Positions 1 to 5,818 of a stretch of DNA of 7,564 nt are shown here, piece by piece. The notes under the pieces are model-generated. The model searched no databases. It was not told where the DNA came from and saw only the letters and a program-made list of their open reading frames with translations. Position 1 is the first letter of the stretch; each line of letters starts with the position of its first letter. The DNA lies in the NCBI GenBank assembly GCA_002346425.1, contig DDZS01000074.1, forward strand, positions 808 to 8,371, given 5' to 3'. The stretch is from Alphaproteobacteria bacterium UBA3002 (GTDB lineage Bacteria > Pseudomonadota > Alphaproteobacteria > Rickettsiales > UBA3002). Position numbers and translations under genes: made by a program.

Positions 1-332
1 GCTTTAATCCACCACATGGCATAGGTCGACAAGCGGAACCCACGTTCTGGATCAAATTTTTTGACGGCCTGCATCAAACCGATATTGCCTTCGGCGATCA
101 ACTCACCGACCGGCAGACCATAACCACGGAAGCCCATCGCAATTTTTGCGACCAAACGCAGGTGGCTGGTCACCAATTGATGCGCGGCTTCGTAATCGCC
201 ATCTTCCGTCCAGCGTTTTGCCAGCGCATATTCCTGTTCCTGTTCCAGAATCGGGAATTTCTGAATCTCTTGTAAATATTGCCGTAATCCCCCATCTATT
301 GGGGCGGCGGGTAGGGCTGCCATGCGACTCAT
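1..332 (-). CDS. rpoH: RNA polymerase heat-shock sigma factor sigma-32 (RpoH), 5' part, cut by the window edge
   Basis: Alternative sigma factor that directs RNA polymerase to heat-shock promoters (chaperones, proteases) in the cytoplasm. The first 110 codons are present and the gene continues past base 1. What is visible is a short N-terminus, a region 1.2-like helix (LRQYLQEIQKFPILEQEQEY, about residues 16-35), then sigma region 2. Region 2.1 contains HLRLVAKIAMGFRGYG (57-72). The core-polymerase-binding region 2.2 contains GELIAEGNIGLMQAVKKFDP (76-95), followed by RGFRLSTYAMWWIKA, the start of the -10 recognition region. This combination is typical of RpoH. The start ATG at 332-330 is supported by an AAGGAG ribosome-binding site at 344-339, six bases upstream. 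It lies 104 bp downstream of the rluD-like gene on the same strand, an arrangement common in Alphaproteobacteria. RpoD is unlikely because the N-terminus is short and lacks region 1.1. Confidence 0.93.
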   Translation of the reverse strand, partial: MSRMAALPAAPIDGGLRQYLQEIQKFPILEQEQEYALAKRWTEDGDYEAAHQLVTSHLRLVAKIAMGFRGYGLPVGELIAEGNIGLMQAVKKFDPERGFRLSTYAMWWIK

Positions 333-436
333 ACGTGTCTCCTTGGGTTGCGGTTGCCTCGTACCTGATGAGTAATAAAGTGCTGTGTATAAAACATCTA
401 TAAGTATTACGTCTGGTCATACGAAACCCTTCGCCC
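333..436 (-). promoter_or_regulatory. rluD-rpoH spacer with rpoH ribosome-binding site and probable rpoH promoter
   Basis: This 104-bp spacer lies between the rluD-like stop and the rpoH start. It is more AT-rich than the flanking genes in its middle part. Reading on the minus strand, TATAGA and TATACA occur as possible -10 hexamers around 380-405, but neither has a convincing -35 at 16-18 bp. The only firm site is the AAGGAG Shine-Dalgarno at 344-339. rpoH genes often have their own promoters, so one is expected here, but its position cannot be fixed by eye. No clear rho-independent terminator for rluD was seen, so read-through into rpoH is possible. Confidence 0.4.
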
Positions 437-1423
437 TTAAGCAAGGGATTTCAGGCATTCTGACAAATTTGTAATATCCGTAGGCAAATGGGCAACAAAG
501 GTTTTTTCTTCTTTTGACTGCGGGTGAATGAAGCGGATTTCGCGGGCATGCAGTGCTTGTCTCTGGCATTGCGCCAAGGCAGATTGTAGGGCCGCATCCT
601 CTGCAACCCCATAGCGGCGACTAAACTCTTTGTCACCTTTGCCATAAAGTGGGTCGCCGATAATCGGACAACCAAGATGTGCCAGATGCACACGGATTTG
701 GTGGGTGCGCCCGGTTTCCAACTTGCATTCAATCTCACTGGCGATATTCAGCCCGCCGGCACTAAACTGCCGAATGACCTGATAATGCGTGCGCGCCTGC
801 TTGCCGTCTTCGGTAACGGCCATGCGCGTGCGGATTTTGGGATGCCGAGCCAGAAATGTGTCCACCGTACCGGACAAAGCTTTGGGACGGCCCCAAGCGA
901 AAGCCACATAGGTGCGCGAGAGGCTGCGATCTTTCAGTTGCGCGCTTAAATGCTGATGCGCCGCATCGGTTTTTGCGACCAGAATCAAGCCGGAGGTGTC
1001 TTTATCTAGACGGTGCACAATGCCCGGACGTGCAACGCCGCCAATGCCCGATAGGCTATCGCCGCAATGAGCCAGCAAAGCATGGACTAGCGTCGGCTCA
1101 TTACCCGTAGAGCTCGCCGGATGGACCGTTAGCCCGGCTTGTTTATTGATGACTAGTAAGTGATCGTCTTCAAATAGAATGTCGAGCGGCATGGTTACCG
1201 GCGTTAAAGCGAGGGGGGTAACCTCCGGAATAGCTAAAACATAGACCGCCCCGCCAATCACTTTTCCCGCGGCATTGGAAATTGGGTTACCGTTTACCTG
1301 TAACCGCCCCTCAGCGATTAGCGCTTGCAGGCGGCTGCGCGACAGGTCACATTGCGCGCTCAACCATTTATCCAAACGCTGACCGGCGGATCCCGGCTCA
1401 GCCGTAAAAGAGAGGTGTTTCAT
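437..1423 (-). CDS. rluD: RluA/RluD-family 23S rRNA pseudouridine synthase
   Basis: Isomerises uridine to pseudouridine in RNA. RluD proteins act on helix 69 of 23S rRNA during large-subunit assembly. The 328-residue product has an N-terminal S4 RNA-binding domain (about 15-62, with QRLDKWL, LSRSRLQALIAEGRLQVNG). The RluA catalytic domain contains LLVINKQAGLTVHPA (89-103) and the signature HRLDKDTSGLILVAKT (137-152), with catalytic Asp at 140. It also has GRTHQIRVHLAHLGCPIIGD (238-257), all classical for this family. Length matches RluD (about 325). I chose MKHLSF at 1423 over the ATG at 1441 because family proteins begin just before the S4 domain and the longer start adds an unlikely MPCCLS. 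Neither start has a good Shine-Dalgarno. Its start codon overlaps that of the divergent gene at 1422. The exact paralogue (RluD versus RluC) is inferred from the S4 domain and neighbourhood. Confidence 0.92.
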   Translation of the reverse strand: MKHLSFTAEPGSAGQRLDKWLSAQCDLSRSRLQALIAEGRLQVNGNPISNAAGKVIGGAVYVLAIPEVTPLALTPVTMPLDILFEDDHLLVINKQAGLTVHPASSTGNEPTLVHALLAHCGDSLSGIGGVARPGIVHRLDKDTSGLILVAKTDAAHQHLSAQLKDRSLSRTYVAFAWGRPKALSGTVDTFLARHPKIRTRMAVTEDGKQARTHYQVIRQFSAGGLNIASEIECKLETGRTHQIRVHLAHLGCPIIGDPLYGKGDKEFSRRYGVAEDAALQSALAQCQRQALHAREIRFIHPQSKEEKTFVAHLPTDITNLSECLKSLA

Positions 1424-1793
1424 GGATAAACAACATGGCATATCGCCCAGAAAAAGCGAGAAAGAAGATAGCCATCGCGGCCTGAAAGCCGTGGTGATCG
1501 GTATGGGGATTGCCTTGATCGGCGGGTTGATTCTGCTCTTCGCGCTCGCCTACAAAAAAATGACTGACCCAGAGGCATTTGCGAAGAAAAAACCTGCGAT
1601 AGAAGCTGCGGCGCCTACCAAATGCGATTTGCAGGCGGCCTATGCGTTACCCGATGGTAAAATCAGTGAGATGATGACGTTTGAAACTACAGTTTCGTTT
1701 ACCATGGCACGAGAAGACGGTTTAGAATGGCTCAGCATCGACCGCTGTAGCGGTGAAGTACTGAGCCATTTGCGTGTGACGCCGAAAGAATAA
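1422..1793 (+). CDS. Small single-pass membrane protein, possibly DUF6476-like
   Basis: Function unknown. The 123-residue product has a charged N-terminal tail (1-20) and one hydrophobic segment at about 22-44 (KAVVIGMGIALIGGLILLFALAY). A soluble domain follows with a Cys at 68 (TKCDLQAAYALPDG) and a Cys at 109 in LEWLSIDRCSGEVLSHLRV. Positive charges flank both sides of the helix, so topology is uncertain; a C-terminal domain outside the cytoplasm would let the two cysteines pair. The layout of one helix, then a leucine-proline-glycine stretch, then a strand resembling 'L-W-I-D-x-x-x-G-E-V', recalls the small DUF6476 proteins that I recall lying beside RluA-type genes in Alphaproteobacteria. 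That match is from memory and needs a profile search. An AGAGAGG-like ribosome-binding site at 1410-1416 supports the ATG at 1422. Confidence 0.75.
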   Translation: MDKQHGISPRKSEKEDSHRGLKAVVIGMGIALIGGLILLFALAYKKMTDPEAFAKKKPAIEAAAPTKCDLQAAYALPDGKISEMMTFETTVSFTMAREDGLEWLSIDRCSGEVLSHLRVTPKE

Positions 1794-1795
1794 TC

Positions 1796-2560
1796 TTAAA
1801 AGAAATCGAAATCGGCTGTGGTTAGGGTATAGGGGGTGTCCAACGTAATAAAGTTGCCGCCGCCTAGCATGACGATGGCCTGACCGCCGCCGGAATAGAC
1901 CGTGGCATTGACCGCTTCTTGTGCGGTGTCGATGCCGGAATCATTTAGGTTACGTTGCAAAAAGATTTTGTCGCCGGATTGGAAATCAGTAATCACGTCG
2001 ATGCCGCTGCCGGAGAAGAAATAGACCTGATCACTGCCGGTGCCGGTGGTGATCTGATCGTTACCGAAGAGGCCATAAATCATGTCATTGCCGCTGCCGC
2101 CGTTAATAATATCATCACCAAAGCCTGCGTAAATGGTGTCGTTGCCGCCTTCGCCTTCTACCTGATCGTTACCGCCGTTACTGATCAGGTAATCGTCCCC
2201 ATCGCCACCGAACAGCGTATCTTCGACATCGTTTGGATCGGCGATGGAACCGCCGCCATACAGACTGTCATTGCCGATACCGCCATACAATAAATCGCGT
2301 CCGAACCCGCCATAGGCTTCGTCATTACCCGCTTCACCGTAAATCACATCGTCGCCGGTATTCGCATAAATGCGGTCGTTGCCGTTACCACCGTAAATGG
2401 AATCGTTGCCATCATCGAGGTCGACATAGCCGTCGCCACCAAATATCAGGTCGTTGCCGTCATTGGCGTTGATGGTGTCACCACCGTTGCCGCCGTAAAT
2501 TTCGTCCGCGCCGTTGGTGCCGTTAATGATCTCGCTACCGGCTGTACCGTTGATGCTCAT
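1796..2560 (-). CDS. Small secreted RTX (hemolysin-type) calcium-binding repeat protein
   Basis: A 254-residue acidic Gly/Asp/Asn-rich protein made almost entirely of RTX nonapeptides (GGxGxDxhx). They run from about residue 12 to 180, for example YGGNGGDTI, YGGNGNDRI, YGGIGNDSL, FGGDGDDYL and NGGSGNDMI. RTX repeats bind calcium and fold into a parallel beta-roll outside the cell. The C-terminal 75 residues (VITDFQSGDKIFLQ at 189-202, ending DFDFF) resemble the serralysin/M10 C-terminal region and a type I secretion signal, so export by an ABC-MFP-TolC system is likely, though no exporter gene lies here. There is no signal peptide, protease, lipase or adhesin domain. Two spacers interrupt the repeats (YVDLDDGND near 45-53 and SIADPNDVED near 105-114). 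AAAAGGA seven bases upstream of the ATG (2574-2568) supports the start. The stop is 2 bp from the convergent upstream gene. The specific role is unknown: calcium-dependent matrix, surface or adhesive protein are options. Confidence 0.88.
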   Translation of the reverse strand: MSINGTAGSEIINGTNGADEIYGGNGGDTINANDGNDLIFGGDGYVDLDDGNDSIYGGNGNDRIYANTGDDVIYGEAGNDEAYGGFGRDLLYGGIGNDSLYGGGSIADPNDVEDTLFGGDGDDYLISNGGNDQVEGEGGNDTIYAGFGDDIINGGSGNDMIYGLFGNDQITTGTGSDQVYFFSGSGIDVITDFQSGDKIFLQRNLNDSGIDTAQEAVNATVYSGGGQAIVMLGGGNFITLDTPYTLTTADFDFF

Positions 2561-2673
2561 AATCGTATCCTTTTTTGTTTTTCGTTTAAACGTAACCTTT
2601 TATTTACAATCGCGAAGCTACCATATAAGCAGCAGTATAAATATGACATTATGATTACATTTAGGCGGTAGTA
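2561..2673. promoter_or_regulatory. Divergent AT-rich promoter region between the RTX gene and the glycosyltransferase operon
   Basis: The only clearly AT-rich non-coding stretch in the left half of the window. It must hold the start signals for the RTX gene on the minus strand and the glycosyltransferase-methyltransferase pair on the plus strand. Plus-strand -10-like hexamers are TATAAA at 2636-2641 and TATGAT at 2650-2655, and TATACT reads on the minus strand over 2634-2639. None has a good -35 at standard spacing, so no single promoter is called. A weak AGGCGG at 2663-2668 precedes the plus-strand ATG. No operator-like inverted repeat was found. Confidence 0.5.
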
Positions 2674-3951
2674 ATGAAGATTTTATTCATGCATCCGAAC
2701 ATGCCGGGGCAATACAAACACCTGATTACGGAATTTGTAAAAGATCCGAAAAACCATGTGGCGTTTGTAACAAAACCCTCACGCGTGGAAATAGATGGCG
2801 TGCATAAAATTACCTACACGACACCGCGCGAGCCTTCACCGCATACGCATCGCTATTTGCAGCATGCCGAACGTGCGGTGTTGCAAGGCCAAGAAGTCTG
2901 GCGCGTCCTTCATAAATTGAAGAAAGAACAAGGTTACGTCCCCGATATCGTAGTCGGCCATCCCGGCTGGGGCGATGCGCTCTATATTAAAGACGTGTAC
3001 CCCAATACACCATTTTTTGGCTTCTTTGAATTCTTCTATCATAGCGATGGTGCGGATGTTGGTTTCGATGGTGCCGATCCGGTGAGTGAAGATGATAAAG
3101 CCCGTATCCGCACGAAAAATATGCATCACATGATCGGCCTCGAATATGCCGATTGGGGCATTAGCCCGACGTTCTGGCAGCATTCGTTACACCCGGCGGC
3201 GTATCAGTCGAAAATCTCAGTGATTCACGATGGTATTAACACGGTGAAAGCCGCGCCGAATCCAGATGCCAAAGTGCAGTTAAATAAAGATGGCCCGTTG
3301 TTTAAAGTCGGCGATGAGGTGGTGACCTATATCGCGCGTAATTTTGAGCCGTATCGCGGGTTCCCGAGCTTTATGCAAGCGGCGGAGAAAATTTTGAAGG
3401 ACCGTCCGAATTGCCACATCATCGCGATCGGTGCGGACGATGTGAGCTATGGTCGCCGCCCGCCACAAGGAACGACTTATCGTCAGATGTGGATGGACAA
3501 GGTCGATCTGGATATGAGTCGCATGCATTTTGTCGGCACATTGCCGTATGAACATCTGATTCGCGTGTTGCAAGTGAGCGCCGCGCATCTGTACTTAACC
3601 TATCCATTTGTGTTATCCTGGTCTTCGATGGAAGCGATGGCGACCGGCTGTGCGGTGATCGGGTCAGACACGCAACCGGTACGCGAAGTGATTCAGCATG
3701 GGCATAACGGGTTTTTGGTTGATTTCTTCGACCCTGAAGCCATTGCCAATCAGGTCTCTGAAGTGCTGGACGCCAAAGACCGAATGCAGAAGATTCGCGA
3801 TCAGGCGCGGCAGGATATGATCATGAAATATGATCTGGCCAAATTGCTTCCGTTGCATAAGAATCTGATTATCGACGTCGCGGAAGGGCGTTTGCCACCG
3901 CCGACGGATCAAAAGATTCAAGGGCTATACGACATGAAGAAGGCGGCATAG
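2674..3951 (+). CDS. GT-B fold glycosyltransferase, GT4 family
   Basis: Transfers a sugar from a nucleotide-sugar donor, probably in surface polysaccharide or glycoprotein assembly at the cytoplasmic face of the membrane. The 425-residue product starts MKILFMHPNMPGQYKHLI, the hallmark of a GT4 subgroup with the N-terminal Glyco_trans_4-type domain. It carries PDIVVGHPGWGDALYI (90-105), the linker ISVIHDGIN (181-189), a phosphate-binding-like ARNFEPYRGFPSF (221-233), and the C-terminal donor-binding core YPFVLSWSSMEAMATGCAVI (310-329) followed by SDTQPVREVIQHGHNGFLVD. The second Glu of the EX7E motif is E320, but the first position is Phe (312); from memory this is normal for the YPFVLSWS subgroup. 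There is no signal peptide or membrane segment. It is first in an operon with the methyltransferase, 2 bp downstream, so the two probably act on the same product. Substrate unknown. Confidence 0.9.
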   Translation: MKILFMHPNMPGQYKHLITEFVKDPKNHVAFVTKPSRVEIDGVHKITYTTPREPSPHTHRYLQHAERAVLQGQEVWRVLHKLKKEQGYVPDIVVGHPGWGDALYIKDVYPNTPFFGFFEFFYHSDGADVGFDGADPVSEDDKARIRTKNMHHMIGLEYADWGISPTFWQHSLHPAAYQSKISVIHDGINTVKAAPNPDAKVQLNKDGPLFKVGDEVVTYIARNFEPYRGFPSFMQAAEKILKDRPNCHIIAIGADDVSYGRRPPQGTTYRQMWMDKVDLDMSRMHFVGTLPYEHLIRVLQVSAAHLYLTYPFVLSWSSMEAMATGCAVIGSDTQPVREVIQHGHNGFLVDFFDPEAIANQVSEVLDAKDRMQKIRDQARQDMIMKYDLAKLLPLHKNLIIDVAEGRLPPPTDQKIQGLYDMKKAA

Positions 3952-3953
3952 AA

Positions 3954-4790
3954 ATGGCAAAAGCAGCAAAGAAAACAGCGAAAGCAAAACCGGCGTTACC
4001 GCGCAAAATTACCGGTAAAGCCAAAAGCACCGGCAGCTTTGCCGATATTCAGGCGAAAGCCGGACAACGTAAAATGGTGCTGCATATCGGGTGCGGAGCG
4101 CCGAATCCGAATAAGTTGCACAAGAGTTTTCGCGGCGATGATTGGTATGAGGTGCGCTTGGATATTGATGCCGATGCGCGGCCCGATATCGTATCCGACA
4201 TGCTGGACATGCATATGGTACCCACGGGCAGTGTCGATGCGGTGTGGTCGTCCCATAATATCGAGCATTTGTACCCGCATACCGTTCCCGCCGCGCTAAA
4301 AGAAATTAACCGCGTGATTAAACCGAATGGGCATTTCCTGGTCACGCTCCCCGACATTCAAACCGTCGCCAATTACGTGGCGCATGGGCAGTTGGAAGAA
4401 GCGATTTACGATTCGCCTGCCGGGCCTATTTGTCCAATCGATATTATGTACGGCCTACGTAGCGCGATGGCGCGCGGAAATCTATTCATGGCGCATAAAA
4501 CCGCCTATACCGCGAAAAGCCTGGGTCTGCATTTAAAAGAAGCGGGCTTCAGCAATATTAAAGTGACCCGCGATTGGGTGGATTTATGGGCCGTGGGTCA
4601 TAAGCTGGACCGCAATAATCCGAATTTCCGCGATGAGATTCAGATTATCACCACGGGCAAAGGGGATACGCCTGCTTTGCCGACGCCGCTTCCTGTCAAT
4701 CGTACCCCGCACCCGGGGGCGATGGTGGCTGGAAAAATGCCTGATGAACTCGATGTGCCACCGCATCAATGGGTGCCGGTCAGTTTGTAG
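3954..4790 (+). CDS. Class I SAM-dependent methyltransferase with basic N-terminal tail
   Basis: Predicted to move a methyl group from S-adenosylmethionine to an unidentified acceptor, possibly the sugar chain made by the preceding glycosyltransferase. The 278-residue protein has motif I MVLHIGCGAPN (41-51) for SAM binding, an acidic strand end VRLDIDADARPDIVSDMLDM (67-86) with D70 placed to bind the ribose, then DAVWSSHNIEHLYPHTVPAA (95-114) and NRVIKPNGHFLVTLPDIQ (119-136), as in the Methyltransf_11 group. The first 26 residues are unusually Lys/Ala-rich (AKAAKKTAKAKPALPRK), resembling histone-H1-like tails, and probably disordered. The last 40 residues are Pro-rich. The start is 2 bp after the glycosyltransferase stop, indicating translational coupling, with AAGGCGGC at 3938-3945 as a possible ribosome-binding site. 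Target is inferred from context only. Confidence 0.88.
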   Translation: MAKAAKKTAKAKPALPRKITGKAKSTGSFADIQAKAGQRKMVLHIGCGAPNPNKLHKSFRGDDWYEVRLDIDADARPDIVSDMLDMHMVPTGSVDAVWSSHNIEHLYPHTVPAALKEINRVIKPNGHFLVTLPDIQTVANYVAHGQLEEAIYDSPAGPICPIDIMYGLRSAMARGNLFMAHKTAYTAKSLGLHLKEAGFSNIKVTRDWVDLWAVGHKLDRNNPNFRDEIQIITTGKGDTPALPTPLPVNRTPHPGAMVAGKMPDELDVPPHQWVPVSL

Positions 4791-4867
4791 AAGAAAATCG
4801 GCAATTGGGGCGAAGGAATGATCCTCGGTGCCGCGTAATAGCTATAACAGGACGATAGGAGACGAGG
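4791..4867 (+). promoter_or_regulatory. Upstream region of the ECF sigma cassette with strong ribosome-binding site
   Basis: A 77-bp spacer between the methyltransferase stop and the periplasmic protein gene. AGGAG at 4857-4861 is a strong ribosome-binding site six bases before the ATG at 4868. A GGAAT at 4815-4819 followed by CGTAATA at 4834-4840 looks like the -35 and -10 parts of an ECF-type promoter, which would allow autoregulation. The 14-base gap is two or three bases shorter than usual, so this is weak. TATAAC at 4843-4848 is a possible housekeeping -10 but has no matching -35. No terminator hairpin with a T-run is visible, so read-through from the upstream operon is possible. Confidence 0.35.
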
Positions 4868-5230
4868 ATGAAACGGTTGGTTGCGAGTGTGTTAATCGCG
4901 ATGAGCATATCGCAGATGGCATGGGCAGAAGATTTCGACCGCATGGATCCGGAAGCAAAGCACCAGTATATCCAAAGTCTGAGCCCGCAAGAGCGCGAGC
5001 AGTTTATGGAGGAACGTCGCGCGGAATGGGAAGCATTGAGCGATCAGCAAAAATTGCAGAAGATTGAGATACATCGTGAAGAATATCGCAAGCGCCGGGA
5101 GGCGCAGTGGCATGCGATGAGCGATCAGGAAAAGATTGAGCACGCAGAAAAAATGATGCGTAAACATGGTGAAGGCCATGGGAAGCCGGGTTGCACGGGG
5201 CCGCAAGACGGCGGGAAGTTTAAAGACTAA
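4868..5230 (+). CDS. Small periplasmic helical protein (DUF3106-like repeats) of an ECF sigma cassette
   Basis: Function unknown. The 120-residue product has a clear Sec signal peptide (KRLVASVLIAMSISQMAWA, cleavage after residue 20). It is followed by about 80 residues of charged, probably all-helical sequence and a C-terminal tail KHGEGHGKPGCTGPQDGG (99-116). A motif recurs three times: SLSPQER (37-43), ALSDQQK (56-62) and AMSDQEK (83-89). The last two follow a Trp (W54, W81), giving W-x-A-(L/M)-S-D-Q. This is reminiscent of DUF3106 proteins, which I recall beside ECF sigma genes, and loosely of Spy/CpxP-type periplasmic helical sensors. Two His and a Cys within ten residues of the tail could bind metal (inference). 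It is first in the cassette; its stop is 3 bp before the sigma-factor GTG, so it is co-translated. It may be the periplasmic sensor or the main output of the sigma factor. Confidence 0.8.
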   Translation: MKRLVASVLIAMSISQMAWAEDFDRMDPEAKHQYIQSLSPQEREQFMEERRAEWEALSDQQKLQKIEIHREEYRKRREAQWHAMSDQEKIEHAEKMMRKHGEGHGKPGCTGPQDGGKFKD

Positions 5231-5233
5231 CAC

Positions 5234-5818
5234 GTGGCGCTAACTTACGACCGCATGAGCGATGAAGATTTGCTCCGCTTTGTGCAGGGCAAGGAAGTGC
5301 GCGCGTTCGATTGTTTAGTGCAGCGGCATCATCGGCGCTTTTATCAGATGGTGTATCGCTGGGTGCTATCGCGCGAGGACGCAGAGGATATCGTGCAAAC
5401 GGCATTTTTGAAATTATGGACGGGCAAAGCGCGTTATAAAGAAGCAAAAAAGGCGCGGTTTACGACATGGTTCTATCGGATTCTGTATAATCAGGCGATG
5501 GACCATCTCCGCGGAACGAAACGCCAGTTTGTTGACATCGAAGATACCGCACTGGCGAGCGATGATGATCAGGAAGCCGCGCTCGCCGAACGTGATCAGC
5601 AGCAATTGGTGCAAACCGCGTTGCAATCATTGCCAGAGCGGCAGCGTGTCGCGGTGAGTATGGTTTATTTCGAGGCACTGCCGCAAAAGCAGATTGCCGC
5701 GATGATGGGCATTAGCGTTAAAGCGCTGGAATCGCTGCTATCGCGCGCGAAAACATCGCTGAAACAATGGTTTGAAACCCGACACGTGGAAGGAGGTGTC
5801 ATGCATTATGTCGGATAA
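5234..5818 (+). CDS. ECF-type (group IV) RNA polymerase sigma factor
   Basis: Directs RNA polymerase to a small regulon in response to an envelope or environmental signal. The 194-residue protein has only sigma regions 2 and 4, as in the ECF group. Region 2 spans about 22-95 (AFDCLVQRHHRRFYQMVYRW, SREDAEDIVQTAFLKLW, RFTTWFYRILYNQAMDHLR). A short acidic linker (101-122) leads to region 4 at about 123-180, with LPERQRVAVSMVYFEALPQKQ and the helix-turn-helix IAAMMGISVKALESLLSRAK. Start is uncertain: GTG at 5234 keeps a 3-bp gap to the upstream stop and suggests coupling, while the ATG at 5255 (MSDEDLLRFV) fits family N-termini equally well. Neither has a strong ribosome-binding site. The 3' end overlaps the next gene by 11 bp. 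The ECF subgroup cannot be assigned by eye. Confidence 0.92.
   Translation: MALTYDRMSDEDLLRFVQGKEVRAFDCLVQRHHRRFYQMVYRWVLSREDAEDIVQTAFLKLWTGKARYKEAKKARFTTWFYRILYNQAMDHLRGTKRQFVDIEDTALASDDDQEAALAERDQQQLVQTALQSLPERQRVAVSMVYFEALPQKQIAAMMGISVKALESLLSRAKTSLKQWFETRHVEGGVMHYVG

Noticed and set aside
103..444. A 113-codon minus-strand frame over the start of rpoH and its upstream spacer
   Set aside because: It is out of frame with the clear RpoH protein, has no domain, and covers the rpoH ribosome-binding site.
1955..2472. Plus-strand frames antisense to the RTX gene, one hydrophobic and one Arg/His-rich
   Set aside because: Repetitive RTX codons give long open antisense frames automatically; composition mirrors the repeats and no start signals exist.
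4039..4357. Several overlapping frames inside the methyltransferase gene on both strands
   Set aside because: They are shadows of a protein with clear SAM-binding motifs.
5036..5150. DNA-level repeat around TGAGCGATCAG in the periplasmic protein gene
   Set aside because: It reflects the repeated SDQ protein motif and not a mobile or regulatory repeat.
4892..5233. A 113-codon antisense frame opposite the periplasmic protein
   Set aside because: It covers a gene with a signal peptide and good ribosome-binding site, and its own sequence has no recognisable feature.
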